Positions 26,868 through 35,431 of a stretch of 64,000 bases of DNA are shown here, piece after piece. Source of the stretch: Natronorubrum daqingense (GTDB taxonomy: Archaea; Halobacteriota; Halobacteria; Halobacteriales; Natrialbaceae); the NCBI RefSeq assembly GCF_001971705.1, contig NZ_CP019327.1, positions 868,001 to 932,000 on the forward strand, written 5' to 3'. A program made the translations under genes and the position numbers. Within the stretch, counting starts at the first letter, position 1. Each line of letters begins with the position of its first letter. The notes below the pieces were generated by a model. It saw nothing but the letters and a program-made list of their open reading frames with translations. It searched no databases and was not told the DNA's origin.

Positions 26868-27093
26868 ACAGTGACTTCGGGGCGGGGGGTTTTGAATCTC
26901 CCGAGAACTCCCTGTAGGGCGCAGTTACGCCCAATATTTGTCGTATATTGGTATGTGATTATATGGATGGTTCGCCAATATCACGCGAACGCCGACAGAC
27001 AACGAACGGGAATAGACACCCTGTCGATAATACAGCGAGTTGTTATCGGTAATATAAACTGCATGTCGAACGTGTGTTTCTACTTCGACGACG

Positions 27094-27651
27094 TTACTCG
27101 CGACGCACGTACTCGAGAAACGAAAACTCGTCGTGGGCGTCACGCGAGCGTTCCTCCCACCCACCGTCTCGATCCCACTCTGGGAACACGGTATCGCCGA
27201 CGGGGTCGTCGTGCACTTCGGTGACGACGAGTCGATCGAGGGCGGGCAGGAACTGTTCGTAGACGGTTGCCCCACCCGCGACGAAAATGCGGTCGGTGCC
27301 GTCGTGGTGTTCGTCGGCCGCTCGCTCGGCTTTCTCGAGCGCCTCTCGAAGATCGTTCGCGACGACGGCGCTCCCGTCGTCGGGCGTCTCGAGGTCCCGA
27401 CTCGTCAACACGACCGTCGTTCGGCCGGGAAGGGGCTCACCGAGTGCCTCGAGAATCCCCTCGTAGGTGACCCGACCCATGATGACCGGGTGAGCCATCG
27501 TCGCCTCCTTGAAGTGGGCGAGATCCTCGGGGATGTGCCAGGGCATGTCGCCGTCTTTGCCGATAACGCCGTTTTCGGCGACGGCGACGATTCCGACGAG
27601 TTCGCGGTCGGTCTCGAGGTCCGTCTCGGCCGTCGACTCTGTCGCCGTCAT
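27094..27651 (-). CDS. folA: Dihydrofolate reductase
   Basis: DHFR reduces dihydrofolate to tetrahydrofolate with NADPH. The 185-residue protein has a 15-residue N-terminal extension, then IVAVAENGVIGKDGDMPWHI (the loop and Trp of the substrate site), EDLAHFKEATMAHPVIMGRV, and FVAGGATVYEQFLP near 143 (cofactor strand). It lies downstream of thyA on the same strand with a 4-base ATGA overlap; the two enzymes work together, since thymidylate synthase turns methylene-tetrahydrofolate into dihydrofolate. Confidence 0.96.
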   Translation of the reverse strand: MTATESTAETDLETDRELVGIVAVAENGVIGKDGDMPWHIPEDLAHFKEATMAHPVIMGRVTYEGILEALGEPLPGRTTVVLTSRDLETPDDGSAVVANDLREALEKAERAADEHHDGTDRIFVAGGATVYEQFLPALDRLVVTEVHDDPVGDTVFPEWDRDGGWEERSRDAHDEFSFLEYVRRE

Positions 27652-28664
27652 TCTGCCACTGCGAACTCGATGCCGTCGTGGGAGTCGTACCCCTCGAGCG
27701 TGACGTCTTCGTAGCGCAGTTCGTCGATCGAAACGTCACTCACCTCGAGCGTCGGTCGCTCGAGTGGCTCGCGGGCGAGTTGCTCGAGCATGCCGGGCAC
27801 GTGATCGAGGCGTTCGTCACCCTCGGCCTCGGCGGGGGCCTCGGACTCGAGCCACGTCGCGACCTCGCGGTACTCCTCGCGGTCGTCGACCGCGGCGAGT
27901 TTGGACTGGAGGTTCTCGAGGTTGTCTCCGTACCACTCCCCTCGAGCGCCTCGTCCACAGTAGACGTGCGCGTCGACGACCGTGTGGGCGAACGAGCCGG
28001 GTTCGAAGCCGGTTTCCTGTGCGATAACCTTCGTGAGCAGGGCGTACGCCGCAATATTGAACGGAACGCCGAGTGCGATGTCCCCCGAGCGCTGGGTCAG
28101 GTGGCAGTTCAACCGATCACCTTGCACGTTGAAGACGAACGAGTAGTGACACGGCGGCAGCGTCGAGACGGCCGCGTTGGCCGGATGCCACGCGTTGACG
28201 ACGAGTCGCCGGGAGTTCGGCGAATCGGAGAGCGTGTCGATCACGTACTGCAACTGGTCGAACGTCCGGGTGCCGTCGGCCTCTTCGGTGACCCACCGGT
28301 GGCTCTCGTCGGGCCAGGACTCACCCTCGAGTCGGTTCGATTCCTCCGGGACGGGGAACCGTCGCCAGAAGCGCCCGTACGCGGTGTCGAGTTTGCCTTC
28401 CTCGTCGGCCCACGCGTCCCAGATCTTCGTCTCCTCGCGTAGCGTTCGGATGTGTTCCTCGCCGGAGAGATACCAGCAGACCTCGTGGAGCATGGAGTCC
28501 CAGCGGTAGCCGTCCATTTGTTTGGTCGTCAAGAGCGGGTACCCCTCCTGAAGATCGACCTCGTAGTGCTCGCTGAACGAAGAAATCGTGTCGACGCCGG
28601 TGCGATTGGGTTTGTACGCCCCCTCGCTCAGAGCCGCGTCGACGAGATCAAGGTACTGTTGCAT
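27648..28664 (-). CDS. thyA: Thymidylate synthase ThyA
   Basis: ThyA makes dTMP from dUMP with methylene-tetrahydrofolate. Motifs in the 338-residue protein are TKQMDGYRWDSMLHEVCWYL near 45-64, the nucleophile loop VSTLPPCHYSFVFNVQGDRL (Cys of PPCHYS), QRSGDIALGVPFNIAAYALL, and the folate/dUMP region AHTVVDAHVYCG near 230. It is longer than bacterial ThyA (about 264), mostly through loops such as LPEESNRLEGE-type insertions after residue 100. It is first in the thyA-folA operon. Confidence 0.97.
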   Translation of the reverse strand: MQQYLDLVDAALSEGAYKPNRTGVDTISSFSEHYEVDLQEGYPLLTTKQMDGYRWDSMLHEVCWYLSGEEHIRTLREETKIWDAWADEEGKLDTAYGRFWRRFPVPEESNRLEGESWPDESHRWVTEEADGTRTFDQLQYVIDTLSDSPNSRRLVVNAWHPANAAVSTLPPCHYSFVFNVQGDRLNCHLTQRSGDIALGVPFNIAAYALLTKVIAQETGFEPGSFAHTVVDAHVYCGRGARGEWYGDNLENLQSKLAAVDDREEYREVATWLESEAPAEAEGDERLDHVPGMLEQLAREPLERPTLEVSDVSIDELRYEDVTLEGYDSHDGIEFAVAE

Positions 28665-28792
28665 TATCCACCCATTTTGGCCCCTCGTTCTTTAGCGTTG
28701 ACTTCCACGTATCGACGTGACAAACTATCGTCGGGTCTGATTTTATTGCTGGAACTCACGGACGCAATATCAATTAAGAGAGCTGTTCGTTG

Positions 28793-28843
28793 TTAACTCC
28801 CGTCTGACTCCGATCCGAGAAGAACGTCTGTATCGGCAATCAC
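28793..28843 (-). pseudogene. vapC remnant (PIN toxin N-terminal stub)
   Basis: A GTG (28841-28843) overlaps the vapB stop codon (GTGA arrangement) and starts a 16-codon frame VIADTDVLLGSESDGS ended by TAA at 28793-28795. IADTDVLL is the first strand of a PIN-domain toxin with its catalytic Asp. The rest of the toxin is missing: the next 120 bases to thyA do not encode a PIN domain in any frame. This is best explained as a decayed toxin partner. Confidence 0.65.
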
Positions 28844-29085
28844 GGGTCCATTCGACCGGTACATCGATCGAGGTACTCACGCGATTTGTCTTCCTGTTCT
28901 TGAATTGCATCACGCATTTCGTCGACTTCGTCTTCTGTAAAGGTTCCCGTGAGATCAAGCAGCGACCGTTTGCCCGCCAGACGTTCGACCACCTCAGAGA
29001 ACGACTCTCCAGATTGCTTGTGACTTTTGAGTTTCCTGTACGCATCTTCGGTAAGCCTAATAGTTCGATACTCGGTATCACCCAT
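28840..29085 (-). CDS. vapB: VapB-type antitoxin
   Basis: The 81-residue protein has the AbrB/RHH-like VapB layout: TEYRTIRLTEDAYRKLKSHK followed by QSGESFSEVVERLAGKRSLL and an acidic C-terminus that would wrap around a VapC toxin. It binds DNA as an autorepressor in family members. Its toxin gene is only a 16-codon stub (28793-28843), so the antitoxin is orphaned and may now serve regulation or protect against related toxins encoded elsewhere. The ATG at 29085 was chosen; a GTG precedes it directly. Confidence 0.8.
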   Translation of the reverse strand: MGDTEYRTIRLTEDAYRKLKSHKQSGESFSEVVERLAGKRSLLDLTGTFTEDEVDEMRDAIQEQEDKSREYLDRCTGRMDP

Positions 29086-29201
29086 CACACATCTCTGTGC
29101 AGTTTCCGCTTAAATATTCCTCCAATTACACATAACCGGTTCCGATCACTTTCACTTCGCTGTCCAAACCCTCTTTATTCCCGCGGGCGTCCCGACGAGC
29201 G

Positions 29202-30869
29202 ATGACCGCTCGAGTCGGTGTCACCGTCCTCGCCCTCCCACCGTCGGCACTCGAGAACCGACCCGTCGCGACGCTCGAGGACCTCGCGAGCACCCGCGAG
29301 CCGGACGCCGTCTGGGTGCTCGGCCCGTCTCGAGAACCGCAGGCGTTCGCCCGCGCCAGGAGCGTCTTCGAGGTGGCAGTGTTCCACCCGCCACTCGAGA
29401 CGACCGGCGATGGGCCACTTCAGCGACAGCCACTCGAGGGGGGCGAGAACGAGGCTATCGAGGAGCGTGACGCGCTCGATCTCACCGTCGCACCGAGTCT
29501 GCGAGCCATGGACGCCGATCGAGAGACCGCCTCGAGCACGCTCGCCCGCAGATCCGTGGACGCAGATAGTCCGCCGCTCATCTGTGACGACGTGACGACG
29601 ACCGTTCGACCGACGGCACTCGCGGCCGAACTCGAGGGCGCGAAAACGCTGGCATCGGTCGCGCCGACGGGGGCCGTAACGACCGTACTGACCGGCAGCG
29701 AACCGGCCGGGTACGACGCCCTCTGGCACCTCGAGGCCGAGTCCGGATCGGTTCGAGCCGTCGACCACGACCCGATCGGTACCGTCGATCCACTGGATTC
29801 GGAGTCAGTTTCGGTTCGCGTTCGGGGAGCGGGGCCTGCGGAGGGGTACGGCGAGAGTCGTTCGATCGCGACGCTGAAACTGGACGCGAACGGGGTTTCG
29901 TCCGTCGACACCGACGACGTGACCGATTTCGGTCTCGAGTCAGTCTCCGGAATCGGCCCGAAAACGGCCACCAGACTCGCTGAGCGAGGGGTAACGACGC
30001 GGACGGGCTTGCTCGAGGCCTCCCTCGAGACGCTTGCGTCGCTCTCGGGCGTCGGTGCCGAACGCGCCCGGACGATGCACCGGCACGCGCGGGTGCTCGA
30101 GACCGGCGAGGCGCGCCGGCTGACCGACGAGTCGCTGCCGGGAGAGCACTGGTCGACGCCCCCGCTGTGTCTCGATATCGAGACCGACGGCCTCTCGCCG
30201 ACGATTCTCTGGCAGATCGGCGTCTACGACCCCGCGGCCGACGAGTATCGCGCGTTCGTCGAACGCGAGGACCCCTCCGATCCGGGACCGGTGCTCGAGG
30301 CCTTTTGTGACTGGCTGCTCGGCGTCCATCCGAATCGCGCGCTGCTCACGTGGAACGGCTGGGGGTTCGACTACCGGCACCTCACCTCGTTCGTCGCGAA
30401 GCACGCCCCGTACTACGCCGAAGAGTGGGAATCCATCCCGAAGTTCGACCTCTACTGGTGGGCCGCGAAGAACGAGCACGCGTTGCTCCCCGGCCGGACG
30501 AACGAACTCGGGGTCGTCGCGGACGCGATGGGCTTCGACGGCGCGAAGACCGGCCTCGACGGGGCGCAAACTGCCGCTGCCTACCAGCGATTCATGCGAA
30601 CCGGGGAGCCACTCGAGTGGGAACGCCACGAAGCCTACTGCGAGGACGATTGCCGGGCGCTCTGGCACGTCTACGAGCGCCTGCAGGATGCGCCTCGAGA
30701 CGATGGGGCTTCTGCGGACGAGTCGACCACCGCCCCGGTGACTCGAGACCCAGCGACTCGAGACGCGAGTCGTGCGGACTCGAGTGAGGGTGGATCCGAC
30801 TCGAGTTCAGCTGCCACGGCGACGACAGAGGCGGACGAAACCGAGCAAAGCGGCTTGAGTGATTTCTAA
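29202..30869 (+). CDS. mrfB: MrfB/YprB-like DEDDy exonuclease with helix-hairpin-helix domain
   Basis: The 555-residue protein ends in an RNase-H-like exonuclease domain (YprB family) with the acidic residues D325 and E327 (LCLDIETDGL), D390 (WNGWGFDYRHL) and the YX3D motif Y479/D483 (YCEDDCRA), a metal-dependent DEDDy active site. It also carries a helix-hairpin-helix DNA-binding segment (VSGIGPKTATRLAERGVTT, ~248-266, and a GVGAERAR copy near 285). The first ~240 residues are a haloarchaeal extension without a recognised domain. The next gene, mrfA, starts 4 bases after its stop. In Bacillus the pair acts in mitomycin-type DNA repair independent of UvrABC; a similar role here is inference. 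Confidence 0.85.
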   Translation: MTARVGVTVLALPPSALENRPVATLEDLASTREPDAVWVLGPSREPQAFARARSVFEVAVFHPPLETTGDGPLQRQPLEGGENEAIEERDALDLTVAPSLRAMDADRETASSTLARRSVDADSPPLICDDVTTTVRPTALAAELEGAKTLASVAPTGAVTTVLTGSEPAGYDALWHLEAESGSVRAVDHDPIGTVDPLDSESVSVRVRGAGPAEGYGESRSIATLKLDANGVSSVDTDDVTDFGLESVSGIGPKTATRLAERGVTTRTGLLEASLETLASLSGVGAERARTMHRHARVLETGEARRLTDESLPGEHWSTPPLCLDIETDGLSPTILWQIGVYDPAADEYRAFVEREDPSDPGPVLEAFCDWLLGVHPNRALLTWNGWGFDYRHLTSFVAKHAPYYAEEWESIPKFDLYWWAAKNEHALLPGRTNELGVVADAMGFDGAKTGLDGAQTAAAYQRFMRTGEPLEWERHEAYCEDDCRALWHVYERLQDAPRDDGASADESTTAPVTRDPATRDASRADSSEGGSDSSSAATATTEADETEQSGLSDF

Positions 30870-30872
30870 TCC

Positions 30873-33569
30873 ATGAGCGACCAACGACAGTCGCGTTCTG
30901 CGGTCCCGGTCACCGGCGACGAGCTGGTCGAAACCTTCCCCGGCTCGCCCGGCAGTGCGACCATCCTCGAGCGCCCGGGCCGAGACGCGACGCGAGTCCC
31001 GAGCGAGAACGTCCTCCGAGCCGCCCTCGCCGACTCGCTCGAGCACGACCTCTACTCCCATCAGGCTCGCGCGCTCGAGGCGCTCGCACGCGAGGAACAC
31101 GTCTGCATCGCGACGAGCACCTCCTCGGGAAAGACTCGCGTCTACGCGCTCCAAATCGCACGAAACTACCTCGAGGCGCAGGCTCGAGGCGAGGAGTCGA
31201 CGGCGTACCTGCTCTATCCGACGAAAGCCCTCTCGCGCGATCAAGAGGCCAGTTTGAACGACCTCTTCGAGGAACTCGGCCTCGACATCACTGTCTCCGT
31301 CTACGACGGCGACACCGAACGCGGGACGAATCGCAAACGAATTCGCGAGGAGGCGGACGTCATCATCACGAACTTCGCCGGCGTGAACACGTACCTCGCC
31401 GACCACGACCGCTGGGCGCGGTTTCTCGGCGCGTGCGATCTCCTCGTCATCGACGAATCACACACTTACACGGGCGTCCACGGCATGCACGTCGCCTGGA
31501 TCGTGCGGCGGCTCAAACGTGTGCTTTCGTACTACGGGGCTACACCCCAGTACGTGCTCACAAGCGCGACGATCGGCAACCCCGGCGAGCATTCGCGGGC
31601 GCTGATCGACGAATCGGTCACCGTCGTCGACGAGGACGGCTCTCCGCGCGGACCGCGGGATCTGGTCCTCTGGAATCCGCCGCCGCGGACTCGAGACGAC
31701 ACGGCCGACGAACGCGACGAGTGGCGCGACGGCGACGAGAACGTCGCCGATCACGCTGCGAGTGACGGCGAGGATGGCATCCTCGAGCGCCTGCCCGCCA
31801 CCGTCGAAGCGCCGCGCGTCTTCTCACACCTCACCTATCACGACGCGCAGTCGCTGTTGTTCACCCCCTCGAGAAAGCTCGCCGAACTCTCCATCAAACG
31901 CGCCACGAAGTATCGTCACGACCGGCAGCGATACTACGCGAATCCTGACCGAGGGAGCGCGCTCGAACCCTACCACGCGGGCCACTCGCGGCGCAAACGC
32001 CACGGGACGGAACACCAGCTCAAGACGGGCGTCCTCGACGGCGTCGCCTCGACGAACGCCCTCGAGTTGGGAATCGATATCGGCGAGATGGACGCGACCG
32101 TGCAACTCGGTTACCCCGGCCAGCGTCAGTCGTTCTGGCAGCAAATCGGTCGGGCGGGTCGGGGCGAGAATCGAGCGCTCTCCGTCCTCGTCGCCGAGCA
32201 CCGCACGCTCGATCAGTACGTCGTGAACACGCCGGAGTACCTCCTCGAGAACGACGTCGAGGACGCCGTCGTCGACGTCGACAACGACGCGGTTTTCGCC
32301 CAGCACCTGCGTTGTGCTGCCAGTGAACTCGCGCTCGGGGAACGCGATATCGACTCCCTCGCCGAGCGCGAGCGACTCGAGCGAGCCGTCGAGATGTGGC
32401 GACGAGCGGGCCAACTACAGGGCCACCTCGAGACGGGCGTCTCCTACGTCGGCCCGCCGCGGCCCCAGCGATCGATTTCGCTGTACGCGACGACCGGCAA
32501 GGAGTACGAGGTCGCACTCGAGGAGGGATACGACGGCGACGCCGACCCGGAGATGGAGCCGTTGGCGAAAGAACGGGTGCTGCGGGACTTCCACGAAGGC
32601 GCGGTTCGGTTGCACCAGGGCCGACAATACGAGGTAACCGCCGTCGACCACGACTCGCCACAGCCGTCGGTGACGCTTCGGCCCACGAACGCGGACTACT
32701 ACACGCGCACGCAAACCGACGTAACCGTGCTCGACGCGGTCTCCGAAGAGTCTCGAGAAATCGGCGACTTCACGCTCCACTTCGGGCGCGGGCGAGTGCT
32801 CGTTTACCACGGCACCTACGACAAGGTCGCCATCCACGGCGGACAGAAAGAAGAGCAAGCGATTCCGACCGACAACCCGCCCCTGTCGATGGACACGCAA
32901 CTGTGCTGGCTCGAGGTGCCCCAGGCCGTCGAGGACGCCCTCGTCGAGAAGTACCGCGACTTCTCGATTCCCGAACTCGAGGGCGGCTTCGCGGGCACGG
33001 CCCACCTCGGCTACGCGGGCGGCCTCCACGCCGCAGAGCACGCGACGATCGGCGTCGCGCCCCTCGAGTTGATGGTCGACAAACGGGATCTGGGCGGCCT
33101 CGCGACGCTGACGATCGATTCCCACCTGGACCCCGACGGGGAGTCGGGTGAAGATGAACGACGCGAGAGACGAGCAACGGAGGAGGACGCACCGAAGAAC
33201 ATCGCCGCGGCCGAGGCCACCGTCCGCGAGATCGCGATGGGCCTCGAGCACCAACCGGCGAGCGGCTGGTTCATCTACGACGGCATCGAAGGCGGCCTCG
33301 GCTTCGCTCGAGCCATCTACGAGAACTACGAGGCCGTCGCCGAACGCGCACGGGATCTCATCGCCGACTGCGACTGCGGCAACGTCGGCGGCTGTCCCGC
33401 CTGCGTGATGGACGAGCAGTGTGGCAACGACAATCAGCCCCTCCACCGCGGCGCGGCAGTCGACGTACTCGATCAACTGCTCGGGAACGCGGATACCGAG
33501 ACGCTCGAGGAACACGCGTCCGAGGAGGGCCACGGCGGAGACCGACGGCCACCGTTATTTTACGCGTGA
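30873..33569 (+). CDS. mrfA: MrfA/YprA-like DEAD/DEAH helicase with Cys-rich C-terminus (DUF1998)
   Basis: This 898-residue superfamily-2 helicase has motif I TSSGKT (K87), motif II DESH (194-197), motif VI QIGRAGRGE (424-432), and a C-terminal DUF1998/MZB zinc module with C833, C835, C841, C844 and C850 (DCDCGNVGGCPACVMDEQC). MrfA in Bacillus unwinds DNA at bulky or crosslinked damage and recruits MrfB. It lies immediately downstream of mrfB in the same frame direction. A charged insertion (residues ~751-770) resembles a flexible linker specific to halophiles. It is a likely DNA repair enzyme; the lesion type is not known. Confidence 0.9.
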   Translation: MSDQRQSRSAVPVTGDELVETFPGSPGSATILERPGRDATRVPSENVLRAALADSLEHDLYSHQARALEALAREEHVCIATSTSSGKTRVYALQIARNYLEAQARGEESTAYLLYPTKALSRDQEASLNDLFEELGLDITVSVYDGDTERGTNRKRIREEADVIITNFAGVNTYLADHDRWARFLGACDLLVIDESHTYTGVHGMHVAWIVRRLKRVLSYYGATPQYVLTSATIGNPGEHSRALIDESVTVVDEDGSPRGPRDLVLWNPPPRTRDDTADERDEWRDGDENVADHAASDGEDGILERLPATVEAPRVFSHLTYHDAQSLLFTPSRKLAELSIKRATKYRHDRQRYYANPDRGSALEPYHAGHSRRKRHGTEHQLKTGVLDGVASTNALELGIDIGEMDATVQLGYPGQRQSFWQQIGRAGRGENRALSVLVAEHRTLDQYVVNTPEYLLENDVEDAVVDVDNDAVFAQHLRCAASELALGERDIDSLAERERLERAVEMWRRAGQLQGHLETGVSYVGPPRPQRSISLYATTGKEYEVALEEGYDGDADPEMEPLAKERVLRDFHEGAVRLHQGRQYEVTAVDHDSPQPSVTLRPTNADYYTRTQTDVTVLDAVSEESREIGDFTLHFGRGRVLVYHGTYDKVAIHGGQKEEQAIPTDNPPLSMDTQLCWLEVPQAVEDALVEKYRDFSIPELEGGFAGTAHLGYAGGLHAAEHATIGVAPLELMVDKRDLGGLATLTIDSHLDPDGESGEDERRERRATEEDAPKNIAAAEATVREIAMGLEHQPASGWFIYDGIEGGLGFARAIYENYEAVAERARDLIADCDCGNVGGCPACVMDEQCGNDNQPLHRGAAVDVLDQLLGNADTETLEEHASEEGHGGDRRPPLFYA

Positions 33570-33656
33570 GTCTCAGCGTCGGGTACTCATATCCGTGCAT
33601 AGGTTCGACTCGAGAAAAGAGCAACACTTACAGGTTCGTGCGTTCCGCTATCGACC

Positions 33657-34949
33657 ATGCCAGAGACCGTGCTCCTGATCGGCGGCGGCGGTCGCGAACA
33701 CGCCATCGCCCGCGCGCTCGACGACAGTGAGGCCGACCTCTACGCCTGCGCCGGGAATCGAAATCCCGGCATCGCCCGTATCGCGAGCGAGTTCGAAACG
33801 CTCGAGACGACCAATCCGAAGGCCGTCGTCGAGTTCGCCGAGGAAATCGGCGCGACGATCGCCGTTATCGGTCCCGAAGGCCCGCTCGAGGCCGGTGTCG
33901 CCGACGAACTCGAGGCCGCCGGCATCTACGCCTTCGGCCCGAAGCAGTCGGACGCCCGCATCGAGACGGACAAGGCGTTCCAGCGCCGGTTCATGGACGA
34001 ACACGACATTCCCGGCTGCCCGGACTTCGAGACGTTCGACGACATGGACGCAGCCTGCGAGTTCGTCGACGAGTACGACGGCGACCTCGCGATCAAACCC
34101 GCTGGCCTCACTGGCGGGAAGGGTGTGAAGGTCATCGGCGATCAGGTGACGCCAGAGGAGGGCAAAGCGTACATTCGGGAGTCGGGGTACGACCGGATCG
34201 TCCTCGAGGAGCGACTGATCGGCGAGGAGGTCACGATTCAGGCGTTCGTGGCCAACGGCGAGTTCCGGACCGCACCCGCCGTCCAAGATCACAAGCGCGC
34301 GTACGAAGGAGACGAGGGGCCGAACACCGGCGGCATGGGCAGTTACTCCGCGGCGACGAACGAACTGCCGTTTATGACCGACGACGACTACGAGACGGCC
34401 GTCTCGATCATCGAGGCGACCGTCGACGCCCTCGAGGACTACCGTGGTATTCTCTACGGGCAGTTCATGCTCACCAGCGGGGGCCCGAAAGTCATCGAGT
34501 TCAACGCCCGCTTTGGCGACCCCGAGGCGATGAACACCCTCCCCGTCCTCGAGACCGACTTCCTGGACGTCTTGATCGCGGCTCGAGACGGCGACGCGCC
34601 GCCGGAACTCGAGTTCGGCGGGCAGGCGACGGTCTGTAAGTACGCCGTCCCGGACGGGTATCCAACGGACCCGGAGGCCGGTGCGAAGGTACAGATCGAC
34701 GAAGAGAGCGCCGGAGACGCGTATCTGTTCTACGCGAGTGTGGATGAACGCGACGACGGCATCTACACGACGACCTCGCGTTCGTTCGCCGTCGTCGGAC
34801 TGGCGGACTCGATTACCGAGGCCGAAGCAATCGCCGAAGACGCCCTCGCGGTTGCCGGGGACGACGGATTACACATGCGCCACGACATCGGTAAACCCGA
34901 CCTCGTCCAGCAGCGAATCGACCACATGGACGAACTCCGAAGCGAGTAA
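33657..34949 (+). CDS. purD: Phosphoribosylamine-glycine ligase (GAR synthetase)
   Basis: PurD joins phosphoribosylamine and glycine with ATP in purine synthesis. The 430-residue ATP-grasp enzyme starts VLLIGGGGREHAIARALDDS, has the substrate loop AVIGPEGPLEAGVADELEA near 62, ATP-grasp segments KPAGLTGGKGVKVIGD near 145 and FQRRFMDEHDIPGCP, and the Mg/ATP site NTGGMGSYSAATNELPF followed by FNARFGDPEAMNTLPVLE near 282-299. Length and order are typical. It is 87 bases after mrfA and probably has its own promoter. Confidence 0.97.
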   Translation: MPETVLLIGGGGREHAIARALDDSEADLYACAGNRNPGIARIASEFETLETTNPKAVVEFAEEIGATIAVIGPEGPLEAGVADELEAAGIYAFGPKQSDARIETDKAFQRRFMDEHDIPGCPDFETFDDMDAACEFVDEYDGDLAIKPAGLTGGKGVKVIGDQVTPEEGKAYIRESGYDRIVLEERLIGEEVTIQAFVANGEFRTAPAVQDHKRAYEGDEGPNTGGMGSYSAATNELPFMTDDDYETAVSIIEATVDALEDYRGILYGQFMLTSGGPKVIEFNARFGDPEAMNTLPVLETDFLDVLIAARDGDAPPELEFGGQATVCKYAVPDGYPTDPEAGAKVQIDEESAGDAYLFYASVDERDDGIYTTTSRSFAVVGLADSITEAEAIAEDALAVAGDDGLHMRHDIGKPDLVQQRIDHMDELRSE

Positions 34950-34954
34950 TCGTC

Positions 34955-35350
34955 TCAGCCTCCTGCTTGTTGGCCGTACTCGTCGTCGTACTCGTCGAAC
35001 TCCTCAGAGAACTCCTCGGAATCCTCTGGAATCGACGACTCCACATCCGATCGGACGTCGGACAAATCGACGTTCGAACGCAGTTCGTCCGTATCGATCG
35101 CCTCCTCGAGCGTCCCGACGTTGGTCACCGCCTGGATCCCGTTCTGATCGATCGCGCGTTCGATTTGTTCTGCATCGATCGCCGCACCGATCGAGTCCTC
35201 GTCGGCCTCGGCCGCCCCACGGAGCGCTCTCCGGACGGCAAGGTACCCGACAAGGACGATCCCGCCCGATGCAACTGCCCCCGGAAGGCCGTAGCGTTTG
35301 TACCCGAACGTCACCGCCTTTTTGCCGACCGTTAGTGCCCCAATCATCAT
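34955..35350 (-). CDS. Conserved haloarchaeal protein with N-terminal membrane helix
   Basis: The 131-residue protein has one hydrophobic segment near the start (GAVASGGIVLVGYLAVRRAL, residues ~24-43), followed by an acidic region with ADEDSIGAAIDAEQIERAID and ELRSNVDLSDVRSDVESSIP, and a tail rich in Glu, Tyr and Gly. It is probably an anchored cytoplasmic-facing protein. I recognise no named domain. It converges with purD (6 bases between stops) and lies beside the MgtC-like gene. Confidence 0.7.
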   Translation of the reverse strand: MMIGALTVGKKAVTFGYKRYGLPGAVASGGIVLVGYLAVRRALRGAAEADEDSIGAAIDAEQIERAIDQNGIQAVTNVGTLEEAIDTDELRSNVDLSDVRSDVESSIPEDSEEFSEEFDEYDDEYGQQAGG

Positions 35351-35431
35351 CCACGATACTCGTGTCGAAGCGATAAGACGCCGAGGCTTTCGTATGACGA
35401 CGTAACGCGCGACGGATCGCGACGTTTCGTC

